Shown: positions 16,620-24,954 of the stretch, piece after piece
Position numbering within the stretch: the first letter of the stretch is position 1
Layout: every line of letters begins with the position of its first letter
Assembly: GCA_030429585.1 (NCBI GenBank)
Contig: JAUIEU010000001.1
Span: forward strand, 289,982-353,981
From: a bacterium
GTDB taxonomy: Bacteria; Cyanobacteriota; Vampirovibrionia; Vampirovibrionales; Vampirovibrionaceae
Direction: 5' to 3'
DNA: 64,000 nt
Translations under genes and position numbers: made by a program
Notes under the pieces: model-generated
What the model was told of the DNA's origin: nothing
Seen by the model: only the letters and a program-made list of their open reading frames with translations
Databases searched by the model: none

Positions 16620-18335
16620 TTAGCCCCAGTTACTCAGTTCCTGGGTAAACCACTGCCAATCATGCTGGGTATTACTGGTATAAATGGTGATGTGGTTTCC
16701 GGTGGATTTATCAAAAAATTCTAGTTTCCATCCGCCGCCAGTTAATTCGCCTACAGGCGAGGGTCTATCATCATTTAGTATAACCAAGTTGCTGGCTTTT
16801 AGGCCTTTAACGGTGTCGTCGTTACCAAATCCACGAATGGTGATTTGGTTTTCGCGGCCACCTATTTCAAAGTGGTTAGTCCGTAGGTCACCACTCATTT
16901 CATAGATGGACTGTGTTCCTTTAAATTGATAGGTTTCGTTTTTAATGTCGTCTTTGCTACCTTCGTGGTTATCGTGGTCACGAATAACATAGTGGTGCCA
17001 TGATTGGTTATACGTGTAAGTTGCGTTTGTTTTTTTGCTGGTACCCTGGGTTCCAGCAGTAATTGTCGGTTTAAATCGGTTGCCAGCTAAGTCAATGTAA
17101 CCGCCGGTATAACCCGCAGGTACCCAGGTAGGGTTGCCATTATTGCCGTTGCCACCCGTACCATTGTCGCCAGTACCGCTACCGTCATCTAGTTTATCGC
17201 CGTTTTTATCGCGGATTTGGCCAAGTAACCAATCCGTATCGCGGCTTGTTACGGTTACATATACGGTAACCGTGTTGCCATTATTTTTATCGGTAATGGT
17301 AAATTTCTTCCGGCCATTCACCGTTTGTTCTTTAATCTTCAGGTCATCGGCATCATCAATGTTTAGCTGAATAAAGTCATCGTAACCGAGTCGGCCATCG
17401 CCACTGTTTTCGCCGCCAAGCGTTAGCTCAGAATCTTTTAAGCCCGTGATATCAAAGTGGTTAGCGCCAACATCACCTTTTACTAAGATACGGCGATCTT
17501 TGCCATCAAAGTCGTAATTTTTCTTAAGGGCGGTATCCGTAAAGGTTTCTAGGGTTGGGGGGTCATCATCATCATCATCGTCGTCATCACCGATGTCTCC
17601 CCAGTCATCACCCCAATCGTCGTCAACGTCATCAACGCCATCGCCCCACCAGTCGTCACTGTCATCGCCAACGCTGCCGCCGCCATTTAGTTTTTCTTCA
17701 AGCAGTAATACCACGAGTAGTTCAAGTAACTCGTTGTTACCAGGTGTATGGGGGGGGCCAGGTAGGGGTAAATCGTACCCATGGCCATAGGGTGGGGGTG
17801 CGCCATGGCCGCCACCGTGGGGCATACCGCCATGGTTATGGTTATGGCCACCGCCGTATTGGCCGGTGCCAAGCACGTGGTTTAGTTGTTGCTGCGTACC
17901 CTGGGGTAAGCCACCACCGTATGGAATAGCACCATGCATTGGGCTGCCGTAAATGCCGCCGCTAACAGGGGCGCCATTATGGGGTAACTGCATACCCATG
18001 CCGCCACCGTGTCCGCCCATCATTTGGCCGCCACCATAAGGCATGCCCTGGGGCTGACCGCCGGGGTTAAATCGACTGACGACTTGGCCCATCATGCCAA
18101 CCACATTGCCCATTAGGCCAAGCACGTTGCTCATTTGGCTTTCTATGCCATACCCACCATGCTGTTGTGGGGGTGGCCCGTACTGCTGTTGAGGCGGCCC
18201 GTATTGTTGGGGTGGCCCGTATTGTCCACCAGGCATTGGCCCGCCGTATTGTTGTTGGGGTGCTGGGTAATGCTGAATGTTTGGCTGTACAAACATTTGG
18301 TTCCAGTTAGCACTTTGATTCATCATCATATTCAT
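16620..18335 (-). CDS. Gly/Pro/Gln/His-rich protein with duplicated beta-rich domain, paralogue of the 14777-16327 gene
   Basis: 571 residues, function unknown. It shares the N-terminus (MNMM, NQSANW, FVQPNIQ), a low-complexity Gly/Pro/Gln/Tyr region (residues 20-195), a hydrophobic LLELLVVLLLEEKLNGG helix, an Asp/Trp-rich acidic tract and the domain with GDVGANHFDITGLKDSEL. A second, diverged copy of the domain (GDLRTNHFEIGGRENQITI) is found at the C-terminus, so this paralogue has two where its neighbour has one. The pattern of short beta strands with Gly-Asn-Asp turns recalls beta-solenoid or RTX-like repeats but is not a recognised consensus. Extracellular or surface location is inferred. 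Confidence 0.8.
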   Translation of the reverse strand: MNMMMNQSANWNQMFVQPNIQHYPAPQQQYGGPMPGGQYGPPQQYGPPQQQYGPPPQQHGGYGIESQMSNVLGLMGNVVGMMGQVVSRFNPGGQPQGMPYGGGQMMGGHGGGMGMQLPHNGAPVSGGIYGSPMHGAIPYGGGLPQGTQQQLNHVLGTGQYGGGHNHNHGGMPHGGGHGAPPPYGHGYDLPLPGPPHTPGNNELLELLVVLLLEEKLNGGGSVGDDSDDWWGDGVDDVDDDWGDDWGDIGDDDDDDDDDPPTLETFTDTALKKNYDFDGKDRRILVKGDVGANHFDITGLKDSELTLGGENSGDGRLGYDDFIQLNIDDADDLKIKEQTVNGRKKFTITDKNNGNTVTVYVTVTSRDTDWLLGQIRDKNGDKLDDGSGTGDNGTGGNGNNGNPTWVPAGYTGGYIDLAGNRFKPTITAGTQGTSKKTNATYTYNQSWHHYVIRDHDNHEGSKDDIKNETYQFKGTQSIYEMSGDLRTNHFEIGGRENQITIRGFGNDDTVKGLKASNLVILNDDRPSPVGELTGGGWKLEFFDKSTGNHITIYTSNTQHDWQWFTQELSNWG

Positions 18336-18502
18336 GGTCTCTCAACCCTCACTTTGTTGAATAAAAACCGGTTGAATCCACTGCCACACAAGCCGTGTTT
18401 GGGCGGGCCCAATTCACTTGGTTTTTAAATACACACATTTATATTGGTATACAGTTGCGCCAGTACCACACACATTTGTTGGCGCTGTTAATACCTAATA
18501 AA

Positions 18503-18524
18503 GAACTCTATAATAATAAAAACA
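18503..18524 (-). promoter_or_regulatory. Conserved upstream element, second copy
   Basis: GAACTCTATAATAATAAAAA plus CA, differing by one base from the element at 16443-16464. Read on the minus strand it holds TATTATTATAG, a good -10-like sequence, about 170 bases before the start codon of the 16620-18335 gene. Conservation amid otherwise diverged upstream DNA supports a functional promoter or regulator site. Confidence 0.5.
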
Positions 18525-18616
18525 TTGTTAAAGGTTGAATTGCGCGTAGGCGGGCGGTTGTATCGTTATGTTTACAAATTAGTATTAAAACAGTTATTTT
18601 GGGTTTTATCCTCATG

Positions 18617-18652
18617 GCATGGTTTACCATGCGTGGCCCTGTATGGCAGGGC
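18617..18652 (+). promoter_or_regulatory. Two adjacent perfect hairpins
   Basis: GCATGG-ttta-CCATGC (18617-18632) is followed after three bases by GCCCTG-tatgg-CAGGGC (18636-18652). There is no T-tract. They lie about 50 bp before the EF-hand protein gene, in its probable leader or promoter. Confidence 0.4.
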
Positions 18653-18703
18653 GCTGAAGTATAGGCTATTAAATAACATCGTATTGCTGGGGATATACAA
18701 CTA

Positions 18704-19861
18704 ATGACGATTCAACCAGGGGACCTGGGGCACCAGGCGTTTAAAGGGTTTGCTACCGATAGGCGACACAATCCAAACGTGCCGATGGACCCACAAAACA
18801 TAGCGGCGTTTAAGTCGGCCAATGGCGTCCATCAATCGGAAGATCGAAAAAACTTCCAGGTGTTTGCCGGGCATAGTATCCGTACCATAGAAGATGCCGC
18901 GGCCAGTATGGCAGGCCAAACCGGTAAGGCGGGTGTACAGGCGGATGGCGCCTTAACCCGGCAGGAATTAATGCTGTATTTTTTAACGACGGAAGGCCAA
19001 AAACTCATTAAGCTGAAGCATAGTAATGATTTAGAGGCCATGACAGGCCAAAAAACGCCAGCATCGGCGGCCCGGTTATGGACGAACCAATACATGGCTT
19101 TAATCGACCAAAATGGTGACGCGCGCATTGATGATACAGAATTGGCGGCCAAGCTGATGGTGCAAGCCCAACCGGCAGACTGGTTGCGCAATTGGATACT
19201 CGATGACGAAGCCGACCCCAATGTACAGCAGGTGGTTAAGCGAGATGTGTTTGGGGTCATTATCCAGGTAGGTAACCCAAACGAGGCGGCCTGGCTATTA
19301 GAGCAAGTACCTAAGCATAGTAACTGCACGTGGAGCGCTAAGGAGCAACAGGTAATTAACCTGCTAAAGGCCAGCCCAAGCAGTAAGGCCTTTTATACCA
19401 CCTTAAAAGCGAACCCTGGGTTGCATCAATCGTTTGATAAAATGCAGGTTGGTCTGTTAGAGAATCCGGAACGCTTGGAATCGATTCCGTGGGGTGAGTT
19501 TGAAAAAACCTTTCCGAATAGTGATGTGGTGGCAGGCACCCAGCTAACGGAAGTGGGCCGCACGTTAATGGAGGCCCAATGGATGGGTCGACACGATCGA
19601 TCGGATTATTACGATATGTCGCCCTTTATTGCGGCAGCTTACCAACGCAACCCAATGCAACCCATTGGCCGTGTACCGGAACCAAACACATCGACTCCTA
19701 ATGATGGGAAGCCATCGGAATCCAAGCCAAAATCTGGCTTTGGATTAAAAAAATTACTCGGCTTGGGGGCCATACTACTCGCCTTTTTAGGTTTAACGGG
19801 CAAGTTAGGTGGTCAGCAGCAACCACCTATGCCATCACGGTATCCGCAGTACCATTATTAG
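18704..19861 (+). CDS. EF-hand protein with C-terminal membrane anchor
   Basis: 385 residues. Residues 135-146 form a textbook EF-hand loop, Asp135-Asn137-Asp139-Arg141-Asp143-Glu146 with Gly at position 138. A degenerate partner (ADGALTRQE, residues 80-88) precedes it, as in paired EF-hands, so calcium binding is likely. A long soluble region follows, then a Pro/Ser/Lys-rich linker and one hydrophobic helix (KKLLGLGAILLAFLGLTG) near residues 350-366, then a short Gln/Pro/Tyr-rich tail. No signal peptide is seen, so topology is uncertain. It diverges from the Gly-rich surface-like protein genes. I do not recognise a family. Confidence 0.75.
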   Translation: MTIQPGDLGHQAFKGFATDRRHNPNVPMDPQNIAAFKSANGVHQSEDRKNFQVFAGHSIRTIEDAAASMAGQTGKAGVQADGALTRQELMLYFLTTEGQKLIKLKHSNDLEAMTGQKTPASAARLWTNQYMALIDQNGDARIDDTELAAKLMVQAQPADWLRNWILDDEADPNVQQVVKRDVFGVIIQVGNPNEAAWLLEQVPKHSNCTWSAKEQQVINLLKASPSSKAFYTTLKANPGLHQSFDKMQVGLLENPERLESIPWGEFEKTFPNSDVVAGTQLTEVGRTLMEAQWMGRHDRSDYYDMSPFIAAAYQRNPMQPIGRVPEPNTSTPNDGKPSESKPKSGFGLKKLLGLGAILLAFLGLTGKLGGQQQPPMPSRYPQYHY

Positions 19862-19937
19862 GGTAACAACTGCTTTGGTGGTGTTTGTACTAATTATGGT
19901 TAATCGAAATTAATTTTTTGTAGCCGTATTTTATTTT

Positions 19938-19957
19938 GAAGAGGGCTAGTCCCCGTC
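19938..19957 (-). repeat. Remnant of the dispersed element (terminal hairpin only)
   Basis: On the minus strand it reads GACGGGGACTAGCCCTCTTC preceded by the T-rich flank (CTTTTTGTTT) that also precedes the full copies. The palindrome has decayed (two mismatches and one G-T pair), and the remaining 190 bp are absent. Like the full copies it lies just beyond the stop codon of a plus-strand gene and in the same relative orientation. Confidence 0.65.
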
Positions 19958-20094
19958 AAACAAAAAGTATGGTGGACACAATAATGGCTGATAACTCTTG
20001 GTAAGCATCTACGGTGTGTGGGTGATAGAGTAAGCAGGCTTGGCGAATAAGTACTTGCTTAGCGAATTATGGTTGTTATGGTGCCCTTTGTTTT

Positions 20095-20742
20095 ATGCCT
20101 TCTTCACTGCCGTTGTCTGCCCATTTGCAGGCCCACCAATCCCCCGCCGATTACCCCTTGCATCCACTACTGGCTAACCGCTGGAGCCCGCGTGCCTTTG
20201 CGGATGAGGCGATATCGTCTAACCAGGTGGGCAGTATTTTAGAAGCAGCCCGTTGGAGCGCCAGTTGTTTTAACGCCCAACCGTGGCGTTTGCTGGTGGG
20301 GCATACCACCCAATCGCCAGAAACGTACGATAAGATTTTTAACACCTTGGTGGAATTTAACCAAACCTGGTGTAAGCCGGTACCGCTGTTAATATTGGCG
20401 GTGGCGCGAACCACGTTTCCGCACAATGGTAAACCCAACCCCCACGCGTGGCACGATGTTGGCTTGGCCACCACCAGCATGATGATTCAGGCCCAGGCCA
20501 TGGGTATTTACAGCCATAGCATGGCCGGGTTTGATGCAGAGGCTGCCTACGACGCCTTTGCCATCCCTCGCAATGAATATGAGCCGGTGGCTGTGACGGC
20601 CTTTGGCTACCCAGCCCTACCCGATGCCCTGACAGATGACGGGATGAAAGACAGCGAAACCGCCCCGCGTGTGCGGCAGCCGTTAGGAGAGATGGCTTTT
20701 GCAAACCACTTTGGCCAACCCTTTAGCGGTTGTTTTACATAA
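20095..20742 (+). CDS. Nitroreductase family protein
   Basis: FMN-dependent NAD(P)H oxidoreductase fold, 215 residues. NRWSPRAFADEAI near residue 30, followed by ARWSASCFNAQPWRLLV near residue 55, are FMN-phosphate and isoalloxazine contact segments of the family, and the later ATTSMMIQAQAMGIYSHSM segment is the usual dimer helix. The substrate cannot be predicted. No Shine-Dalgarno sequence is visible at the ATG. The neighbouring genes offer no pathway clue. Confidence 0.88.
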   Translation: MPSSLPLSAHLQAHQSPADYPLHPLLANRWSPRAFADEAISSNQVGSILEAARWSASCFNAQPWRLLVGHTTQSPETYDKIFNTLVEFNQTWCKPVPLLILAVARTTFPHNGKPNPHAWHDVGLATTSMMIQAQAMGIYSHSMAGFDAEAAYDAFAIPRNEYEPVAVTAFGYPALPDALTDDGMKDSETAPRVRQPLGEMAFANHFGQPFSGCFT

Positions 20743-20819
20743 GCCTATGGTTTAACAGGGTATTACTGGTGGGCAATGCTTGTGGTGATGTTGCCAGAAT
20801 GACACGACGCCTTACTCTA

Positions 20820-20967
20820 TAGGTATCCGCGCGCGCTTTCCTTAGGTACTCCACTAGGTGGTGGAGACTGTGGGCTATGTTGCCTGCAAGCCTCACCTGC
20901 TTGGTGGGTTTTGTGCCTATTTTGGGGTGAATTCCCTTTATGTGGGTAGCCTGCCCCCCGATACCTA
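20820..20967 (+). ncRNA. Possible structured leader RNA (strand uncertain)
   Basis: TAGGTATC (20820-20827) is perfectly complementary to GATACCTA (20960-20967), closing a 148-base domain. Inside, CTCCAC/GTGGAG (20849-20854/20861-20866) forms a hairpin, GGCTA/TAGCC (20873-20877/20947-20951) a second long-range stem and CAAGC/GCTTG (20887-20891/20899-20903) a nested hairpin. On the plus strand it would be the 5' leader of the TPR gene, 40 bp before its start. No T-tract follows on either strand, and I match it to no known RNA family. Confidence 0.3.
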
Positions 20968-21007
20968 GGTTGCCATCATCAGCAATAGTAGAGTGATTAA
21001 CGACCCC

Positions 21008-22285
21008 ATGGTTTACCCGGTTTACCCCAGTGCTTACCACTACAACGCGGTGCAACACCGCAAGCCGCAGCATGGCAACCAACACTCGCAACAATCCAAC
21101 CCTAATGCCGATGAATTCCAACGCCAGCTAGGGGGCCGCCCCCCTTCGGAAAAACCTGGTGCGGATGCGGGTAACCCGGCCGTTAGCGCAGAACAACCGG
21201 CGGTGCAATCTACCCAAAAAAGCATGCAAGGCCAACCCATTGGCATTGATGATATTATCCATGATGTGGCGGGTACGATGGATGCCTTAGGCGCTGATGA
21301 CACCACTCGCCAAGAGGTAGGCTTGTATTTGGCGGTGATTCAGCACCAGGCTACCCAAGCCAACCCCAACAAAAAATTTGTGCAAGAAAGCCTAAAGGTG
21401 ATTGGCACGCGCTTAGACACCTTTATTGGCGAGGCTTTAAAACAACCCAGCACAGTGGTGAATGAGTGGGTGCAGGCCTTATTGCTGCAACCTATTGAGT
21501 ACCGTTCTCATGGTAATAGTGCTTCGGTGCCGCCCACCTTGGTGGCTGCCGGTAGTGCGGCCCCAATTAATAATGCGCCCACCCCTGCTGCTGCCACCTC
21601 TGTGGCAAATGCTGACAAACCTGCCCCCAAGGTGGATGTAACCGCTGTGTTGAAAGAGGCCAAAACCGTTACCCAACACAACCAACCACAACAGGCGGTG
21701 GCCTTGTTAAACACAGCGCTAGCCAACCCGGCCTTAACCCCTGCGCAAGTTGGGCGCCTGCATTTTGCCCTAGGCAAAGTAGCGGAATCCTCTGACGATT
21801 GGGCGGCGGTAAAGGCGTCTTATTCGGCGGCGGTGCAGCACCCACTCCCGGTGCGCCGTGCGGTGCAGGCCCACGGGGCATTGGCCAACGCCTTAGAACA
21901 ATTAGGCGATACCGATGCGGCTTTGGCGCATTACCAACAGGCTTTAGCGGCGGCGCCTTCTAGCACAGCAGCCGGTAACACCAGCCGGGCGTTGGCAGGC
22001 ACCCTAGCCCAGCTAGAGAATGATTACGGCAGCTTGCTGTACATTCAGCAGGGGGCCCAGGTTGCCCAACCCCATTTTACTAATGCGCGCCAATGGGCCA
22101 TTAAGGGCAACCGCCAACTATTGCCAGATATTTACGGCAACCTGGCCCAAGTATGGCAGGCACTAAATGACCCCACCCAGCGAAACCAGGCGTATTTAAA
22201 AGGCCTGAATGCGGCCAAAAAATTAGGGGACCAATCCAGTTACTTAAACCTGCTGGCAGAATATCAACAGCACGTTGCCGCGTAA
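21008..22285 (+). CDS. TPR-repeat protein
   Basis: About 426 residues. The first 80 are His/Gln/Asn/Pro-rich and probably disordered, then a helical stretch, then from roughly residue 215 onwards tetratricopeptide-like helix pairs (NQPQQAVALLNTALANPALT, LEQLGDTDAALAHYQQALAAAPS, YGNLAQVWQALNDPTQRNQAYLKGL). It probably acts as a protein-protein scaffold; the partner is unknown. A GTG at 20993 could add five residues. It is convergent with the 22289-23377 gene, with only 3 bp between stops. Confidence 0.75.
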   Translation: MVYPVYPSAYHYNAVQHRKPQHGNQHSQQSNPNADEFQRQLGGRPPSEKPGADAGNPAVSAEQPAVQSTQKSMQGQPIGIDDIIHDVAGTMDALGADDTTRQEVGLYLAVIQHQATQANPNKKFVQESLKVIGTRLDTFIGEALKQPSTVVNEWVQALLLQPIEYRSHGNSASVPPTLVAAGSAAPINNAPTPAAATSVANADKPAPKVDVTAVLKEAKTVTQHNQPQQAVALLNTALANPALTPAQVGRLHFALGKVAESSDDWAAVKASYSAAVQHPLPVRRAVQAHGALANALEQLGDTDAALAHYQQALAAAPSSTAAGNTSRALAGTLAQLENDYGSLLYIQQGAQVAQPHFTNARQWAIKGNRQLLPDIYGNLAQVWQALNDPTQRNQAYLKGLNAAKKLGDQSSYLNLLAEYQQHVAA

Positions 22286-22288
22286 GCC

Positions 22289-23377
22289 TTATTCAAAGGC
22301 AAACTGGTTAAACTTAATATTGGCTCGCATAAAGTGGGGCGAGGCGGTATCGCCGCTTAAAAAATTAGTGGCTACTGGCGCAAAGGGATGAAGCAGCGAC
22401 CGGGTATGGTGTTGAGGTACCGGTTGGGTGGTTACTGGCGGTAAGGGCGCAGCCGGTGTATCCGCTTGGGGGTGTTGGCCGCTAGGCAGGGCAACAACGG
22501 TACTAGGGTGGCTGGTACGGTTGGTGGTGTTTACAAAAGGGCTGCTGGCCGGTGGTTTTTTATTGTTAGGGGTGGTTACGGCATTATGCACCGCGGCATG
22601 GTGGCGGGCATGGTGGTCAGGCTTACCGTGGGTATCAATAATGTGTTTTGGGGTGCCGAGTAATGGCCGTATGGTCATATCCATAAGCATGTTGGTGCCG
22701 CCATCCACAAAAGCAGCAATTAAAGGGATAGGCAGGAAGGTGCCAAAGAATTTGGTATGCGCCAAGGCTTTGGCGCTAACCTTGCCACGCAAACTTTTAT
22801 CGATAATTTTTTGCATCTTGCCAATAATTTTAACGGGGATGACGACGGTGGCAGCCGTTTGGAAAATGGCGCGGTCTACACCGGTGCGCAGTGCCATGCC
22901 CGTGGCGGATTTATCGCTATTGGGGTCTGCCTTGGTGCGTTTGTAGGCTTCGCCAGCTTTGGCAAATACATCTAGCCCGGCATACACCCAGGTGGCAGCA
23001 TTTAGGCCTTTAAACCAATTCGGGTTGCCCTGTTTCCACCATTGGTTAGGGTTGTAATGCTTTTTTGGGTGGTAAGAGTGAGCCAGCGATGCAGCCACTT
23101 CGTTGGCATAGCCAACATAGCGCACCAGGTGCTTATCCATAAGCCCGGCAAAGGCGCCAAACAAGCCTGCCCGCTCAGGCGGAACGTTGGAAGAGTCTGT
23201 CGACGTTTGGCTGGAAAAGAAGGTATCGTTACCGGTGGCGGCAAACGGGTTGGCGGTGTTCCCCGCAAAAGAAATGGGTAATGTGGCAGGCTGCGGCTGG
23301 CGTGCTGGTGGGGCAGCAGGCGGACGCTCTAGCGGATTCGTTACGGTTGTAACGGGGCTCACAAGGTTGGGTTCCAT
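22289..23377 (-). CDS. Unknown hydrophobic protein with Pro-rich termini
   Basis: 362 residues, no recognised family. The N-terminus is Pro/Ala/Thr-rich and includes LPISFAGNTANPFAATG; the C-terminal 120 residues are again Pro/Thr/His-rich. The central part (residues 95-250) has Trp-rich NPNQWWKQGNPNWFKGLN, a helix with VYAGLDVFAKAGEAYKRT, then hydrophobic segments IFQTAATVVIPVKIIGKM and KFFGTFLPIPLIAAFVDGG. The central layout resembles that of the 44466-45578 protein. Membrane association is inferred. The leader upstream of the start folds into several hairpins. Confidence 0.65.
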   Translation of the reverse strand: MEPNLVSPVTTVTNPLERPPAAPPARQPQPATLPISFAGNTANPFAATGNDTFFSSQTSTDSSNVPPERAGLFGAFAGLMDKHLVRYVGYANEVAASLAHSYHPKKHYNPNQWWKQGNPNWFKGLNAATWVYAGLDVFAKAGEAYKRTKADPNSDKSATGMALRTGVDRAIFQTAATVVIPVKIIGKMQKIIDKSLRGKVSAKALAHTKFFGTFLPIPLIAAFVDGGTNMLMDMTIRPLLGTPKHIIDTHGKPDHHARHHAAVHNAVTTPNNKKPPASSPFVNTTNRTSHPSTVVALPSGQHPQADTPAAPLPPVTTQPVPQHHTRSLLHPFAPVATNFLSGDTASPHFMRANIKFNQFAFE

Positions 23378-23481
23378 GTTAATTGGAGAAAAACAGTTAC
23401 CGGTGAGGGTAACCGGGTTTCACGTCCACGGTGGCTTACCTAATACGAGGGGAATAGCCAGGCCGCAGGAAGAAACCTACG
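23378..23481 (-). promoter_or_regulatory. Structured leader with terminator-like hairpin (possible attenuator)
   Basis: Read on the minus strand toward the 22289-23377 gene, CGTAGG/CCTGCG, TGGCT/AGCCA and finally GTTACC/GGTAAC (23408-23413/23396-23401) form successive hairpins. The last is followed by TGTTTTTCTCC and only then, 8 bases later, the start codon. A terminator this close to a start codon suggests attenuation or a riboswitch, but I match no known aptamer. Confidence 0.35.
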
Positions 23482-23758
23482 TTTTTATGACTTAGGGTGC
23501 AAAATACACTCACCTAATATTATAACGATGTTTTTCCTCCTGACAATAGTAAGTAGGAAAATAACGGGCCTTCGTTACACAAACTACCTAGTAGGCTATA
23601 GGGCCTGTAAACGGGGGTAGTAAGCCAGTGTTGCTAAGGGGTTCCGTATTTCCAAGTAGTTAAAGCCGCCTAAAGCCAGGTGCATGCTAGTAAACGGGCA
23701 AAGTGTTACGCATGTTTACCCACCAGCGATTGTACCGTTTTTTCGGTGGTGTAGCGGC
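23482..23758. other. Intergenic stretch with no gene seen
   Basis: This region lies downstream of the diguanylate cyclase gene and upstream of the structured leader. Apart from a weak hairpin near 23720-23752 I see no coding frame, tRNA or repeat. Confidence 0.4.
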
Positions 23759-24949
23759 TTACAGGGTGGGGGCGGTCGTTTGCTCGCCAAATAGGGTTTG
23801 GTTTAGGCAGTTTCTGCCCCCTTCTTTAGAGCGGTATAAGGCCTTGTCGGCGGCTTCTAGCAAGGCCCCTGGGGTGGTTACATCTACCGTGCCATTGCCA
23901 GGGAAAATGGCTGCCAGCCCTTGGCTAATGGTGACGTGGATATCCGGGTGCTTTTCAAAGGTTAGGGCGGCAATATGGCTGCGGATTTGGTCGGCCACGT
24001 GCACCATGGCGGGCAGGGGTTGTTGGCTAAATAAAATGCCAAATTCTTCGCCCCCATAGCGGCAAGCAAAGCAGTGTTTGGGGGTTTGCTCTTTTAATAC
24101 GGTGGCCACCGCCTGTAACACAGCGTCGCCTACCGGGTGGCCGTAGGTATCGTTTAGGGGTTTAAAGTGGTCAATATCCAGCATCATCAAACCAAAAGGT
24201 TGCCCCTTTTTTAGGTGGGATTGGAATAGGCTATCCAATTTTTCCGAGAAGAAGCGTTTGTTGTATAGCTGGGTTAGGGGGTCCGTTACATTTTGTCGGT
24301 ACAACAAGGTGGCATTTTCTTGCATGGCGGATAAATCCCGGCTCATACCGGCCATGGCTTGTTTTTGGGCCAGTAATTGGGTTTGCAGCATGTCATCCTG
24401 CTCTTGGCGGTAGCGCCACTCTGTCCACCACTGCCAGTACAGGCCTTGGGCATACCGTACCAACCATGGCAAGGCAACACCCACCAGTAATAGGGTGATA
24501 ACCATGGCTAAGGCGGCCCCATCAATAACGCCGGGGGCATTGTTTACCAAGGTTTGGGCCTGCTCGGTGGTTACTGGTTCGCTGCCGTATAAAGTACGGC
24601 GAAGGGTTTCTGCGGCGGATTGGTTAATGGTGCCCATGGCGGCTTGGCCCGTCCAGGTGCTCCAGCGTTCTACTGCCCAGGTGGCAGGCCACGCCAACAG
24701 GTTGGTTAGGGCATAGACCCCATCCAGTAGCCAATCCCACGGGGGGTAGGCTAACGCGCGCCAGGGCGATTGGGGCAGGGGCCCGTAAACGGGGGCATAT
24801 ACCCTAGGGTCCACCGCTAAAAGCCCTACCCGTAGTAGTAGTAGCCCTACCAGCCCTAAAATAATGCGGCTGCCCACCTGCATTAGGGTTAGCCACGTAT
24901 CGGTGTTGGTATCGCTGGTTGTGCGCTTACCGCCAAAAAAGAAGCCCAT
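23759..24949 (-). CDS. Membrane-bound diguanylate cyclase (GGDEF domain)
   Basis: Makes the second messenger cyclic di-GMP from two GTP. 396 residues: a first hydrophobic helix (IILGLVGLLLLRVGLLAV, about residues 29-46), a periplasmic loop of about 110 residues, a second helix (LAMVITLLLVGVALPWLV), a short coiled coil and the GGDEF domain with DPLTQLYNKRFF, MMLDIDHFKPLNDTYGH and active-site GGEEF at residues 299-303. The usual RxxD inhibitory site before the GGEEF is not seen, so product inhibition may be absent. It begins 5 bp downstream of hemB and is probably co-transcribed with it. Confidence 0.93.
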   Translation of the reverse strand: MGFFFGGKRTTSDTNTDTWLTLMQVGSRIILGLVGLLLLRVGLLAVDPRVYAPVYGPLPQSPWRALAYPPWDWLLDGVYALTNLLAWPATWAVERWSTWTGQAAMGTINQSAAETLRRTLYGSEPVTTEQAQTLVNNAPGVIDGAALAMVITLLLVGVALPWLVRYAQGLYWQWWTEWRYRQEQDDMLQTQLLAQKQAMAGMSRDLSAMQENATLLYRQNVTDPLTQLYNKRFFSEKLDSLFQSHLKKGQPFGLMMLDIDHFKPLNDTYGHPVGDAVLQAVATVLKEQTPKHCFACRYGGEEFGILFSQQPLPAMVHVADQIRSHIAALTFEKHPDIHVTISQGLAAIFPGNGTVDVTTPGALLEAADKALYRSKEGGRNCLNQTLFGEQTTAPTL

Positions 24950-24954
24950 AGTGC

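Larger units (their letters stand above)
18336..18703. other. Divergent intergenic region between the repeat protein and the EF-hand protein
   Basis: No gene is seen. It contains the shared promoter-like element (18503-18524) for the minus-strand gene and a pair of perfect hairpins (18617-18652) before the plus-strand gene. Confidence 0.5.

Noticed and set aside
19938..19957. Intrinsic terminator of the EF-hand gene
   Set aside because: The hairpin is followed by A-rich rather than T-rich sequence on the coding strand, and its sequence matches the end of the dispersed element.
20820..20967. FMN riboswitch, suggested by GGGGTGAATTCCC
   Set aside because: The rest of the FMN aptamer (repeated GGUGAAAUUCC-type arms and the closing AGAAGAU-like sequence) is absent.
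23378..23481. Cyclic di-GMP (GEMM) riboswitch next to the GGDEF gene
   Set aside because: The characteristic GEMM conserved strings and tetraloop receptor are not found; only generic hairpins are present.
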